A stretch of DNA of 64,000 bases from Scandinavium goeteborgense (GTDB lineage: Bacteria; Pseudomonadota; Gammaproteobacteria; Enterobacterales; Enterobacteriaceae). Numbering within the stretch: position 1 is the stretch's first letter; each line of letters begins with the position of its first letter. The notes under the pieces were generated by a model. The model did no database searches. It saw nothing but the letters and a program-made list of their open reading frames with translations, and had not been told where the DNA came from. The stretch lies in assembly GCF_003935895.2 (NCBI RefSeq), contig NZ_CP054058.1, positions 1,240,001 through 1,304,000 of the forward strand. Direction: 5' to 3'. A program made the translations under genes and the position numbers. This document shows positions 1 to 8,499 of the stretch, in pieces.

Positions 1-1209
1 CACCGGTTTACCCGCCAGCAGCAGCCAGGCGGGTAGCATCACAATGCACAGCAGCGGTAGCAGAGTGGTGTCAGGCACCACCACGGCGGCCATAAACAGG
101 CTCAGCCAGCCATCGCGAGTGACCACCAAAACCAGGCCAAGGATGGCGCAGGAAATAGTGATCGCCGCCGGAACTGCCTCAACGTGCGCGTGTAGCATCA
201 GCCCGAGCGCCACAGCGACAAACACCGCCGGGAAAATACGCCCGCCTCGGAAACCGCTGGCGGCCGCAACGACAAGGGCCGCCAGTTTCATCACCCCAAT
301 CAGCATGAAATCAGTCGGCGTAAGCGTCTGACTAAAGGCCAGCTGTTGCATTTCATTCAGGCCTTTAAACAGGGTAATCGGCCCGCCAAAGGCACCAATC
401 ACACCCAGCAGGAAACCGCCCATCCCGAGGATCAGCACCGGATGCTTGAGCTTATGCAAAAGGGTATGCAGGCGTGGCAGGCACCAGACCGCCATCATGC
501 CGACGGCAATAGCGATGGCAGCGACCACTGCGCCGCTGAAAATGTCCACCAGCCGCATATGGCTGTAGTGGGCCACCGGTAAGGAAAATTGCGGTTGGAA
601 GAACAGGCTGGTGGTCAATGCGCCGGATGCGGCGGCAATCAGCGGGGCGAACAGCCGGTCCCAAAGTGGGATTTCATCATTGCCGCTCAACATCTGCGAG
701 AAAATGAGTGCGGCAGCGATAGGCGTGCCGAACAGGGCGCCGATGGTGCCGGAGGCAGCCAGAATAGTCCAGTCCATGGCCCCCACGCGTGGGAAAAAGC
801 GGGCGCCGAGGGCGACGGCGAGCGCGACGTTCACCGACATGATCGGGTGTTCCGGGCCGAGACTCACACCGCCTGCGAGGCCGAGGATCAACGCGAGAAT
901 CAGGCCTGGCAGCGCAGACGGTTGTACCGGGGCGCCAATTAAGGGTTCGGTTGCCGGGTCAGGGCCTGCGTGACCGGGGCTATAGCGAATCACTAATCCA
1001 ACGGCGATACCGGTGGCGGTCAGCATAAAAATGATCCAGGCCGTGGAATCGATGTTTACACCGAAACTCGCGGGAAGTGTGGACCACAGCAGCCGTTGTA
1101 ATAGGGCAGCAATTTTCATGATAACCACCAGAATCAGACTGGAGGCAATACCAATTATTAAGGCGGGGACCGATAACAGCAGCATGGTTCTGGCTCGCGG
1201 GTGGAGCAT
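1..1209 (-). CDS. yfeO: YfeO, ClC-type ion channel family protein (3' end outside window)
   Basis: Reading the minus strand from an ATG at 1209 gives 403 uninterrupted codons that run off the left edge. The product begins [12 protein letters not shown] and contains the ClC-family elements LGPEHP (about residue 120), [16 protein letters not shown] and [13 protein letters not shown], separated by many hydrophobic helices, so it is a polytopic inner-membrane protein. It closely resembles E. coli YfeO (about 418 residues), so only the last few residues should be missing. Transported ion and physiological role are not established for YfeO. It is divergent from glk, the E. coli arrangement. Several open frames on the opposite strand here are shadows. 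Confidence 0.93.
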   Translation of the reverse strand, partial: MLHPRARTMLLLSVPALIIGIASSLILVVIMKIAALLQRLLWSTLPASFGVNIDSTAWIIFMLTATGIAVGLVIRYSPGHAGPDPATEPLIGAPVQPSALPGLILALILGLAGGVSLGPEHPIMSVNVALAVALGARFFPRVGAMDWTILAASGTIGALFGTPIAAALIFSQMLSGNDEIPLWDRLFAPLIAAASGALTTSLFFQPQFSLPVAHYSHMRLVDIFSGAVVAAIAIAVGMMAVWCLPRLHTLLHKLKHPVLILGMGGFLLGVIGAFGGPITLFKGLNEMQQLAFSQTLTPTDFMLIGVMKLAALVVAAASGFRGGRIFPAVFVAVALGLMLHAHVEAVPAAITISCAILGLVLVVTRDGWLSLFMAAVVVPDTTLLPLLCIVMLPAWLLLAGKPV

Positions 1210-1279
1210 AGTGATTTCCTTTTGACTCTGAGCGCGCAATACTTTGCCGCCAAATGATGAAACCTTCATTGCAATTGAT

Positions 1280-1293
1280 GCTGAAACGGTAAA
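1280..1293 (+). promoter_or_regulatory. Cra (FruR)-like operator upstream of glk
   Basis: The bases GCTGAAACGGTAAA fit the Cra consensus (TGAAWC core with flanking S and T positions) and lie about 120 bp upstream of glk, in the yfeO/glk divergent region. E. coli glk is a known Cra-repressed gene, so the site is in an expected place. No binding score was computed. Confidence 0.6.
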
Positions 1294-1413
1294 GTTATTG
1301 TGTGACCGGGATCGATAAATCGTGGGCACTACTGTGTTGGTCGTTGTTGTTATGTCGCCATGAATTTACAGTGTGCCAAAGACTTATTCAGACTTTAGCG
1401 GAGCAGTAACAGA

Positions 1414-2379
1414 ATGACAAAGTTTGCGTTAACGGGTGATGTCGGCGGGACCAATGCCCGACTGGCACTGTGTAATCTGGCCAATGGCGAGATTACACAA
1501 GCGAAAACCTATTCCGGGCTGGATTATCCAAGCCTTGAAGCGGTAGTGCGGGTTTACCTTGATGAACAAAAGGTTGACGTAAAAGAGGGCTGCATCGCGA
1601 TAGCCTGCCCGATTACGGGTGACTGGGTGGCGATGACCAACCACACTTGGGCGTTCTCCATCGAAGAGATGAAGAATAATCTGGGCTTTACGCATCTGGA
1701 AATTATTAACGACTTTACCGCTGTTTCCATGGCGATTCCGATGCTGAAAAAAGAGCATCTGATTCAGTTCGGCGGTAAAGAGCCGGTGGAAGGTAAACCG
1801 ATTGCCGTATACGGCGCGGGCACCGGTCTGGGCGTCGCGCACCTGGTTCACGTGGACAAACGCTGGGTGAGCCTGCCGGGCGAAGGCGGCCACGTAGACT
1901 ACGCGCCGAACAGCGAAGAAGAGGGCATCATTCTGGAAGAGCTGCGCACCGAGCTGGGGCATGTTTCCGCCGAGCGCGTACTGTCTGGCCCAGGGCTGGT
2001 GTATCTCTACCGCGCGATTGTTAAATCTGACGGTCGTTTGCCGGAAAACCTGCAGCCTAAAGACGTCACCGAACGTGCGCTGGATGACTCCTGCATCGAC
2101 TGTCGTCGTGCGCTGTCGCTTTTCTGCGTGATCCTCGGCCGCTTTGGCGGCAACCTGGCGTTAACGCTCGGCACCTTTGGCGGCGTGTACATCGCCGGGG
2201 GCATCGTGCCGCGCTTCCTCGAATTCTTTAAATCGTCCGGTTTCCGCGGCGGGTTTGAGGACAAAGGGCGTTTCAAATCCTACGTGCAGGACATTCCGGT
2301 GTTCCTGATTGTGCACGATAATCCAGGCCTGATTGGCTCCGGAGCGCATCTGCGCCAGTCTCTGGGGCAAATTCTCTGA
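1414..2379 (+). CDS. glk: Glucokinase
   Basis: Cytoplasmic glucokinase of the bacterial ROK-like/Glk type: phosphorylates free glucose to glucose-6-phosphate with ATP. The 321-residue length equals the E. coli protein. The N-terminal phosphate-binding motif [12 protein letters not shown] (residues 8-19), the sugar-site segment [11 protein letters not shown] near residue 100 and the second phosphate motif GAGTGLGVA near residue 136 are all present. The ATG at 1414 is preceded by the purine-rich GGAG of TTTAGCGGAGCAG. The gene is monocistronic and convergent with ypdB, and its original intrinsic terminator is now split by an insertion sequence starting 36 bp after the stop codon. Confidence 0.97.
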   Translation: MTKFALTGDVGGTNARLALCNLANGEITQAKTYSGLDYPSLEAVVRVYLDEQKVDVKEGCIAIACPITGDWVAMTNHTWAFSIEEMKNNLGFTHLEIINDFTAVSMAIPMLKKEHLIQFGGKEPVEGKPIAVYGAGTGLGVAHLVHVDKRWVSLPGEGGHVDYAPNSEEEGIILEELRTELGHVSAERVLSGPGLVYLYRAIVKSDGRLPENLQPKDVTERALDDSCIDCRRALSLFCVILGRFGGNLALTLGTFGGVYIAGGIVPRFLEFFKSSGFRGGFEDKGRFKSYVQDIPVFLIVHDNPGLIGSGAHLRQSLGQIL

Positions 2380-2404
2380 GTGGATTTCCCTGACATGAAA
2401 AAGG

Positions 2405-2415
2405 CGCCGATGGCG
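2405..2415. repeat. 11-bp target-site duplication, left copy (IS copy 1)
   Basis: CGCCGATGGCG directly abuts the left IS end and recurs immediately after the right end (3830-3840). It is itself a hairpin apex: arms CGCC and GGCG around the loop GAT. With the flanks AAAAAGG (2398-2404) and CCTTTTTTT (3841-3849) it reconstitutes one intrinsic terminator. Confidence 0.93.
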
Positions 2416-2428
2416 TAATGCTTGTCAG

Positions 2429-3805
2429 TTAAGCTTTTGAAGGAGGCCGCAACGGATAACGTTGCGGCCTCTTTTTTACAGCTCTCGGGTAATGCCGTGC
2501 TCTTCGCCCTGGTAGCACGAAGCTTGAGGCCATACTCAGTATTTCGGCCATGACCTTGGGGAGTTTCCCCGGCGCCACTCCCGGCAGTAAACGCAGGTGG
2601 CTGCACAGATATAACGCTGACTGTTTAAAGCCCATCTGATATGGCTCCACGCCTTTCAGACTGTACGCCATCTGCCCCATCATGAAGCGCAACAGATTAT
2701 ACGCCAGCACCACGCCCCACAGCTCCTGACGCACCAGCGCAGGCTTTTTACTCCGCAGCGTCAGTTCATTATTCAGCAGATGCTGCTTCATCTCCCTGAA
2801 CCCGTGCTCTATCTCCCACCGCTGGCTGTAAAGGTCCACGATATCGGCTTTCGGGTATCTGAGCGGGTCGCACATCGACGTCAGTATCTGCACCGTCTTG
2901 CCGTTCACTTCCTTGCTGACCAGTCTTGCTGTCAGGGTTTCCGGTGCATCCTGCCATTTCTTTTTCGCCTGCGGCGACAGCGTTATTCTCACCAGTTTCT
3001 GCCCTGCGCCCAGGTTTCTCACCTCCTCATACTGCGCGCCTTTGCGTAAGGGCAGCATCCAGTGCCTTTCCGTGCCTGATGACTGCCAGCGATGCAGCAG
3101 GCCCAGGGCATAGAAGCCCTTATCCATGATGGTCAGTGAGTGGTCCGGCGTCCGGTCAATAAGCTGTGCCGCAAGGTCAGTTTCACCGGTTTCAGAGACG
3201 CTGTCGAAGGCCACCGCAGACAGCAGATGGCTGGTAACTTCCATCTGGCAGACCATGCGCAGTTGTGGCCATTCGGACTGCTTGTTCACATTGGCAGTAC
3301 GGCCGAAGGCTGCGTCATTTTCTGGGGTATCAGGTGCACGCCACAACGTACCGTCCACGGCCATTAGCGTCAGGCCGTTCCAGTGAGACAGGGGTGTTTT
3401 TTCAAACCAGAGCTGACGTGTTTTTTCGAACATCAGACGGATGACATCCTCGCCGAGCCGCTGGCGGGCCTGAACAACGGCACTGGGTGCAACGAAGGGC
3501 CGGTTACCCGGCAGAAGAATGTCCATATGTGAGACCAGCTGGGTCATGGAGTGGGAGCGGAACAGGGCCATGCCGGTAACCGCCCAGACCATCATCTCCA
3601 TGGAGAGGCGACGCTTACGCAGAGTGACGACGCCGGTGTCAGCCAGGCATTCATCAATCAGTTCAGGAGAAAGCAGGTCTGCAAGGGCAGCAAACTCCTG
3701 CGGAGAAAATTTATGGACGGTATCTAAGGCCTGGCTGAGTAACATAAAAAAATCCGTAATCCCTGGAGAGATTACGGATTCTTGCACAACCACCGGATCG
3801 GTCAA
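2429..3805 (-). CDS. IS4-family DDE transposase (copy 1)
   Basis: Transposase of 458 residues if read from the ATG at 3805. The DDE triad is visible: D151 in AVDGTLWR, D228 in IMDKGFY and E333 within the IS4 YREK signature (Y326, R329, E333, K340). Residues 21 onward (MLLSQALD) align with the start of the E. coli IS4 transposase, so translation may really begin at M21 (3745). The extra 20 codons contain an 11-bp-stem hairpin followed by a T-run that looks like an intrinsic terminator on the transposase strand. No frameshift or stop is present, so the enzyme is probably functional. Confidence 0.95.
   Translation of the reverse strand: MTDPVVVQESVISPGITDFFMLLSQALDTVHKFSPQEFAALADLLSPELIDECLADTGVVTLRKRRLSMEMMVWAVTGMALFRSHSMTQLVSHMDILLPGNRPFVAPSAVVQARQRLGEDVIRLMFEKTRQLWFEKTPLSHWNGLTLMAVDGTLWRAPDTPENDAAFGRTANVNKQSEWPQLRMVCQMEVTSHLLSAVAFDSVSETGETDLAAQLIDRTPDHSLTIMDKGFYALGLLHRWQSSGTERHWMLPLRKGAQYEEVRNLGAGQKLVRITLSPQAKKKWQDAPETLTARLVSKEVNGKTVQILTSMCDPLRYPKADIVDLYSQRWEIEHGFREMKQHLLNNELTLRSKKPALVRQELWGVVLAYNLLRFMMGQMAYSLKGVEPYQMGFKQSALYLCSHLRLLPGVAPGKLPKVMAEILSMASSFVLPGRRARHYPRAVKKRPQRYPLRPPSKA
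2443..2477 (+). terminator. Inward-facing intrinsic terminator at left end of IS copy 1
   Basis: GAGGCCGCAACG, loop GATAA, CGTTGCGGCCTC: a perfect 12-bp stem followed by T6. It acts on rightward transcription, i.e. transcripts entering the IS from glk. It overlaps the last codons of the transposase gene on the other strand. Confidence 0.88.
3746..3780 (-). terminator. Terminator-like hairpin in the transposase 5' region (right end of IS copy 1)
   Basis: On the minus strand AATCCGTAATC pairs with GATTACGGATT (11-bp perfect stem, 8-nt loop), and the T-run continues directly to the in-frame ATG at 3745. It would stop leftward transcripts entering from ypdB, or attenuate the transposase message itself. 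Confidence 0.75.
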
Positions 3806-3829
3806 CCGATCCTTAACTGATCGGCATTA

Positions 3830-3840
3830 CGCCGATGGCG
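3830..3840. repeat. 11-bp target-site duplication, right copy (IS copy 1)
   Basis: CGCCGATGGCG immediately follows the right IS end and matches 2405-2415. The bases CCTTTTTTT after it (3841-3849) are the 3' half of the disrupted glk/ypdB terminator. Confidence 0.93.
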
Positions 3841-3847
3841 CCTTTTT

Positions 3848-4582
3848 TTATAGGTTCATCAGCTGGCGAAACTCTTTCACCTTGCTACGACTAACCGGTA
3901 CCTGAAAATCGAGATCGCGTAATCTGAGAATATAGGTGTTGTTAAACCACGGCTCGATTTCTCGGATTTTATTCAGATTAACGCAGTACGAGCGATGGCA
4001 GCGGAAGAAGTGTGCTGCTGGAAGCTTGCTGCAAAACTCGGTAATGTTCATCGGCATCACCCACGACTCCCGCCGGGTATACACGAAGGTCATTTTCTCG
4101 TGCGCTTCGGCGTAATAGATATCATGAATCGACGTCACGAAAATCTTCTCATCGCGGATCAGGTTGATGGTGTCGTTTTCCCGCTGAGGGCTCGCCGCGT
4201 TGTTATTGCTCCCCGACTGCTGCTGCCAGGCGTTTTCCAGCTTTTTCAGCATCGTGACGATGCGCGATTCCTGATACGGCTTGAGAATGTAGTCGAAGGC
4301 TTCCAGTTCAAAGGCTTCCACCGCATGCTCTTTCCACGCGGTGATAAACACGATGAAAGGTTTATGCGCGAACTGGCTGATGTTCTGCGCCAGCAACACG
4401 CCGTCGAGCGACGGTATATTGATGTCGAGAAAAATGGCGTCGACCTTGTTGTGCTGCAAAAACTTCAGCACGTCCAGCCCGTCATCAAACGTGCCGACAA
4501 TCTCCATCTGGCTGTGCTCTTTGATCAGCCAGGTCAGCTCCTGCTGAGCAAGCACTTCATCTTCAACAATGATGACTTTCAT
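3848..4582 (-). CDS. ypdB: Response regulator YpdB (LytTR family)
   Basis: DNA-binding response regulator of the YpdA/YpdB two-component system. The 244 residues match the E. coli length. Residues 1-120 form a receiver domain with the acidic pair E7/D8 (VEDE) and the phospho-acceptor D53 in FLDINIPSLDG. The C-terminal half is a LytTR DNA-binding domain (FFRCHRSYCVNLNKI, then VPVSRSK near the end). The start lies 9 bp after the ypdA stop, so the two are one operon. E. coli has ypdC and the fry PTS genes next. Here these are missing, and the gene runs straight into the IS-split terminator it shared with glk. Confidence 0.95.
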   Translation of the reverse strand: MKVIIVEDEVLAQQELTWLIKEHSQMEIVGTFDDGLDVLKFLQHNKVDAIFLDINIPSLDGVLLAQNISQFAHKPFIVFITAWKEHAVEAFELEAFDYILKPYQESRIVTMLKKLENAWQQQSGSNNNAASPQRENDTINLIRDEKIFVTSIHDIYYAEAHEKMTFVYTRRESWVMPMNITEFCSKLPAAHFFRCHRSYCVNLNKIREIEPWFNNTYILRLRDLDFQVPVSRSKVKEFRQLMNL

Positions 4583-4591
4583 ATTCCGTCC

Positions 4592-6289
4592 TTATGACAG
4601 CAGGCTTGCAGTTGAGGGGGACGGCGTGCGCTGGTTTGGCACATAAAACGCAATTTCGGTGCCGGGCTCAAGGCGGCGAATATGCAGCCCTTCGCCGTAC
4701 AGCAACGTCACACGGTGATGCACGTTGAGCAGGCCAATTTTATTGCCAGGCATCTCGTTCGCCTCGACGCGGGCAATCACCGCCGGGTCGATGCCGTGCC
4801 CGGTATCCCGCACGCCGATTCGCACGCGGTTCCCGCTTTCACTGATGCTGATGGTCACCACGCCTTTCCCTTTGCAGGGCTGAATGCCGTGCACAATCGC
4901 GTTTTCGACCAGCGGTTGGATCAGCAGGCTTGGGATCATGCAGTTCACTTCATCGTCGATGTCGTAAATCACCGTCAGCTTGTCACCAAAGCGCGCCTGT
5001 TCGATAGCGATGTAATCCTTAATTTGGTACAGCTCTTTGCGAATATCGATCTGCTCGTCGTCCTTCAACTCAATGTTATAGCGCAGATAACGCGAGAGAT
5101 TGAAAATCAACTGCCGGGCGGTGTCCGGATTAAGGCGAATCGACGACGAAATGGCGTTCAGCGCGTTAAACAGAAAATGAGGATTAATTTTACTTTGCAG
5201 CGCCCGCAGCTCTGCCTTATTTGCCATTTCACGCAATTGCTCGGCGCGGGACACTTCGAGCTGAGTCGAGATGATCTGCGACAGGCCCACCGCCATTTCC
5301 TGGAGCGAGGACGTTATCTGGTGCGCGGGGCGGTAATAGATTTTTAGCGTGCCGGTAACCACGCCTTTTTCCCACAGCGGGATAATCATAATCGAATGGA
5401 TTTCCGGCGTGCGGTAGGCCACGTCGTCGTTGCGGATAATGATTTTTCCGTCGCTCAGCGCCTGGCGGGTTCGCGGGCTTATCCCCAAGTCATTCTTTTT
5501 GTAATTGGTTTCGCCGAGGCCGACGTAGGCCAACACTTTTTCGTTATCGGTAATCGCCACCGCGTCGGCGTCAATATCCCGGCGAATAATGTCGCAAACC
5601 TGGCGCAAGGATTCGCTGTTAACATTACGAAACAGCGGAAGCGTTTTGTTGGCTATCTCCAGGGCGAGCTTGGCCTGCCTCGCCGCGATGGCCTCTTTTT
5701 CCCCTTCAACGCTGCGCACCAGCAGTACGATAAAACCGATACACACGCTGCCGAGGATCATCGGCACGCCAATTTTTGAGACGATGTCGAAGCCAAGTTC
5801 CATTGTCGGCGCCCAGACGACGACGAGGATCATGGTCAGCGTTTCGCACAGCATCCCGGCAAGGATCCCGACGCGCCAATGCTGCGCCTTAGGCACTTTG
5901 CAGTGGATCCAGCCGGAGAGCAGCCCGGCGATAATGCTGGTGATAAAGCACGGCACCGCGGTGACGCCGCCAATGTCGATCAGATAGCGGTGCGTCCCGG
6001 CGATAAGCCCGGTAATGGCGCCGACCCATGGGCCAAACAGAATGCCGCCGGACATCACCGCAATGACGCGCACGTTCACCAGCGAGCCTTCCACGTGCAC
6101 GCCAGACCAGGTGCTGAACAGCGCGAACAGCGAGAAAATGGCAGTGACGGCGAGAAGCTCCTTCGGCGTATGCGCAGATTTATGCAGCAGCTCGCGGAAC
6201 AGGCGGATGCGGATAAGGAAAAACAGGCAAATCAGCATCAGGGCGGCCCTGTCAAAAACCGCCAGCAGCATAGTAAAGATTTCGTGCAT
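4592..6289 (-). CDS. ypdA: Sensor histidine kinase YpdA (LytS family)
   Basis: Inner-membrane sensor kinase of the LytS/YhcK type that phosphorylates YpdB; in E. coli the pair responds to pyruvate and induces a transporter gene. From the ATG at 6289 the product is 565 residues, the E. coli length, and begins [18 protein letters not shown] longer frame opens at 6352, but the extra 21 residues have no counterpart. The N-terminus carries the 5TM-5TMR_LYT membrane region ([18 protein letters not shown]), followed by a GAF-like segment. The His-kinase box [15 protein letters not shown] contains the phospho-acceptor histidine, and a HATPase domain follows with RDTGHGIDP and [12 protein letters not shown]. 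Confidence 0.95.
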   Translation of the reverse strand: MHEIFTMLLAVFDRAALMLICLFFLIRIRLFRELLHKSAHTPKELLAVTAIFSLFALFSTWSGVHVEGSLVNVRVIAVMSGGILFGPWVGAITGLIAGTHRYLIDIGGVTAVPCFITSIIAGLLSGWIHCKVPKAQHWRVGILAGMLCETLTMILVVVWAPTMELGFDIVSKIGVPMILGSVCIGFIVLLVRSVEGEKEAIAARQAKLALEIANKTLPLFRNVNSESLRQVCDIIRRDIDADAVAITDNEKVLAYVGLGETNYKKNDLGISPRTRQALSDGKIIIRNDDVAYRTPEIHSIMIIPLWEKGVVTGTLKIYYRPAHQITSSLQEMAVGLSQIISTQLEVSRAEQLREMANKAELRALQSKINPHFLFNALNAISSSIRLNPDTARQLIFNLSRYLRYNIELKDDEQIDIRKELYQIKDYIAIEQARFGDKLTVIYDIDDEVNCMIPSLLIQPLVENAIVHGIQPCKGKGVVTISISESGNRVRIGVRDTGHGIDPAVIARVEANEMPGNKIGLLNVHHRVTLLYGEGLHIRRLEPGTEIAFYVPNQRTPSPSTASLLS

Positions 6290-6675
6290 GTGTGCGCCGT
6301 ATGTATCACTCAAAGTAATATGATAAAAAACCTGGCGGGGGATAGCCAGCAATCACGCGGATTAGACAACAGGGAAAAGCCGCAATTTTAAAAGGGGATT
6401 ACTTTTACGGTCCCGCCACAGGGGGAAATGCGAGGAATGCGTGCGCCTTGCGGTAAACCAATTGATATCGCTGTGTAAATGATATTTTGCGGTAAAGGTG
6501 ATATCAGGCAGTGCGGAGTGCCTCTTATCGGCCATCACTTCCTCATTTTGCCTGTACGATTTATTTTTCCCCAACCCTCTCGACAGCAGGAAAAAAATCG
6601 GGTTATTTTCAAGCATGCCACACAGGTGGCAGCGTCGCTCGGACGGTCCGGGCGCTCACGTTATCCGAGGAATTT
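6290..6675. promoter_or_regulatory. Divergent regulatory region ypdA/alaC
   Basis: 386 bp without a gene, holding the promoters of ypdA (leftward) and alaC (rightward). The decamer TTGCGGTAAA occurs twice in the same orientation (6448-6457 and 6487-6496, 39 bp apart), each followed by GATATC (6464-6469; 6500-6505). No known operator is recognised. The alaC start has CGAGGAAT as ribosome binding site. Confidence 0.5.
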
Positions 6676-7914
6676 ATGGCTGACTCCAGTCCTGAACGTC
6701 GTTTCACCCGTATCGACAGGCTTCCCCCTTACGTATTCAATATCACTGCTGAGCTGAAAATGGCTGCGCGTCGGCGCGGCGAAGACATTATCGACTTCAG
6801 CATGGGTAACCCTGACGGCGCTACGCCGCCGCATATCGTTGAAAAACTCTGTACCGTGGCCCAGCGCCCCGACACCCACGGATACTCCACGTCTCGCGGG
6901 ATCCCACGCCTGCGCCGCGCGATTTCACGTTGGTATAAAGACCGTTATGACGTAGAGATTGACCCCGAAAGCGAGGCTATCGTCACTATCGGTTCGAAAG
7001 AGGGGCTGGCACACCTGATGCTGGCGACGCTGGATCACGGTGATACCGTGCTGGTGCCGAACCCGAGCTATCCGATTCATATTTATGGCGCGGTGATTGC
7101 CGGGGCGCAGGTGCGTTCCGTGCCGCTGGTGGAAGGCGTCGACTTCTTTAACGAACTTGAGCGCGCCATTCGCGAAAGCTATCCGAAGCCGAAGATGATG
7201 ATCCTCGGCTTTCCGTCGAACCCGACCGCGCAGTGCGTTGAACTGGATTTCTTCGAGAAAGTGGTCGCGCTGGCGAAGCGCTACAACGTGCTGGTGGTGC
7301 ATGATTTAGCCTACGCCGATATCGTCTACGACGGCTGGAAAGCACCATCGATCATGGAAGTCCCGGGCGCACGTGATGTCGCCGTGGAGTTCTTCACTCT
7401 GTCGAAAAGCTACAACATGGCGGGCTGGCGCATAGGTTTCATGGTCGGCAACAAAGAGCTGGTTAACGCGCTGGCCCGTATCAAAAGCTATCACGATTAC
7501 GGCACCTTCACGCCGCTGCAGGTGGCGGCGATTGCTGCGCTGGAAGGCGATCAGCAGTGCGTGCTGGATATTGCCGAGCAGTATCGTCGCCGTCGTGACG
7601 TGCTGGTAAAAGGACTGCATGAAGCCGGATGGATGGTCGAGATGCCGAAGGCGTCGATGTACGTCTGGGCGAAGATTCCGGAACACTACGCCGCAATGGG
7701 CTCGCTGGAGTTTGCGAAAAAGATGCTGCAGGACGCAAAAGTCTGCGTTTCACCGGGGATTGGTTTTGGTGACTACGGCGACACGCACGTGCGCTTTGCG
7801 CTGATTGAAAACCGGGACCGCATCCGCCAGGCCGTACGTGGTATTAAAGCCATGTTCCGCGCCGACGGTCTGCTGCCGGTTTCAAGCAAGTCTGCAACGG
7901 AAAGTACCGAGTAA
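6676..7914 (+). CDS. alaC: Glutamate-pyruvate aminotransferase AlaC
   Basis: PLP-dependent class I/II aminotransferase that makes alanine from pyruvate and glutamate in the cytoplasm. The chosen ATG at 6676, 5 bp after GAGG, gives [22 protein letters not shown] and 412 residues, the family length. An open frame extends further upstream to 6511 but is not supported. The PLP lysine is in [18 protein letters not shown], the substrate arginine is in [13 protein letters not shown], and the fold-type I motif [10 protein letters not shown] is present. Monocistronic, with a strong terminator 30 bp downstream. Confidence 0.95.
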   Translation: MADSSPERRFTRIDRLPPYVFNITAELKMAARRRGEDIIDFSMGNPDGATPPHIVEKLCTVAQRPDTHGYSTSRGIPRLRRAISRWYKDRYDVEIDPESEAIVTIGSKEGLAHLMLATLDHGDTVLVPNPSYPIHIYGAVIAGAQVRSVPLVEGVDFFNELERAIRESYPKPKMMILGFPSNPTAQCVELDFFEKVVALAKRYNVLVVHDLAYADIVYDGWKAPSIMEVPGARDVAVEFFTLSKSYNMAGWRIGFMVGNKELVNALARIKSYHDYGTFTPLQVAAIAALEGDQQCVLDIAEQYRRRRDVLVKGLHEAGWMVEMPKASMYVWAKIPEHYAAMGSLEFAKKMLQDAKVCVSPGIGFGDYGDTHVRFALIENRDRIRQAVRGIKAMFRADGLLPVSSKSATESTE

Positions 7915-7942
7915 CTCTCCGGTCTTCAGCCTTCAGAAATGC

Positions 7943-7972
7943 AAACAGGAGCCATTGGGCTCCTGTTTTTCT
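7943..7972 (+). terminator. Intrinsic terminator of alaC
   Basis: A CAGGAGCC / GGCTCCTG stem with short loop ATTG, preceded by AAA and followed by T5, 30 bp after the alaC stop codon. Confidence 0.85.
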
Positions 7973-7986
7973 TTGCATGCTCAGGC

Positions 7987-8058
7987 TTAAACCATCAGGG
8001 CGAAAGTGCCGGCCCAGACGATGACCATAAAGGAGATGCCCATAATAAAATATTTCAC
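7987..8058 (-). CDS. ypdK: Small membrane protein YpdK (23 aa)
   Basis: A 24-codon frame on the minus strand, GTG at 8058 to TAA at 7987, encodes (V/M)KYFIMGISFMVIVWAGTFA followed by LMV. This is nearly identical to E. coli YpdK, a verified single-span inner-membrane protein of 23 residues located, as here, just downstream of and opposite to alaC. A GGAG lies 9 nt upstream of the GTG. The start codon is GTG, and an ATG five codons further in could give a shorter product. One hydrophobic segment covers almost the whole chain. Function unknown in any species. Confidence 0.88.
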   Translation of the reverse strand: MKYFIMGISFMVIVWAGTFALMV

Positions 8059-8499
8059 GTCACATCACTCCGCGTATAGCGCGATACGCCCAAATGAAAA
8101 CAATCCTGACTGAGTATAGAGAGCTGACACCGCCTCGAATAAAAATTGGGATTTGTCCCTTTTTACCCTTCGGCACCACCTCAAAATTCTGTGCTTCATG
8201 TGCTCCAGACGGCGCTAATGTACGCTTAAAAAAGGAGGGTGACAAGCCTGATTTTTTTATTAATTTTTAGTTACTTACGAGTGTCGTGAAACGGCGACAC
8301 AATGATTTCAGTATGCAATAAATGCCCCACCAGCGACGGAAAAATCGCCGCTGAATGAGGGAGTAGTACCGCATTGAAATTATAGGGATTTTACGGGGTG
8401 AAAACTCAGGCGGCAGTGAAATGCTGGCGCGCACCTGAGAAATTCGGAGTTAGAGCGATGTCATACACGACATCTTAAGAATGGTTTCAGGCAGGATGT
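8059..8499. other. 441-bp non-coding stretch between ypdK and the outer-membrane gene
   Basis: I see no convincing gene. It must hold the ypdK promoter and the 3' region of the leftward gene ending at 8500. Inverted repeats visible: GTGTCG / CGACAC (8281-8300), GATGTC / GACATC near 8458-8475, and a CTCAGG / CCTGAG pair around 8407-8441 followed by T4 on the minus strand, a possible terminator for the barrel gene. An isolated strong SD-like AAAAAAGGAGGG at 8229-8240 has no start codon at a usable distance. Confidence 0.5.

Larger units (their letters stand above)
2416..3829 (-). mobile_element. IS4-family insertion sequence, copy 1 (1,414 bp)
   Basis: Complete element bounded by imperfect 18-bp inverted repeats: TAATGCTTGTCAGTTAAG at the left end, and TAATGCCGATCAGTTAAG read inward from the right end. 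It is flanked by an 11-bp direct repeat and encodes one full-length DDE transposase on the minus strand. A second copy of exactly the same length and orientation lies at 57014-58427, and their transposases translate identically. Terminal repeats, duplication length and transposase all fit the IS4 family, close to E. coli IS4. It sits between the convergent genes glk and ypdB. The intact ends and duplication suggest a recent, possibly active insertion. An ISfinder name cannot be assigned by eye. Confidence 0.96.

Noticed and set aside
44-1225. Several plus-strand open frames (95-120 codons) in the first 1.2 kb
   Set aside because: They are antisense to yfeO, which reads continuously on the minus strand with clear ClC-family homology.
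8060-8245. 61-codon minus-strand frame upstream of ypdK
   Set aside because: No SD, no recognisable homology, and unlike coding composition; it lies in the presumed ypdK promoter region.
8229-8270. Strong SD-like AAAAAAGGAGGG suggesting a leader peptide
   Set aside because: No ATG, GTG or TTG occurs at 4-12 nt spacing that opens a frame of any length.
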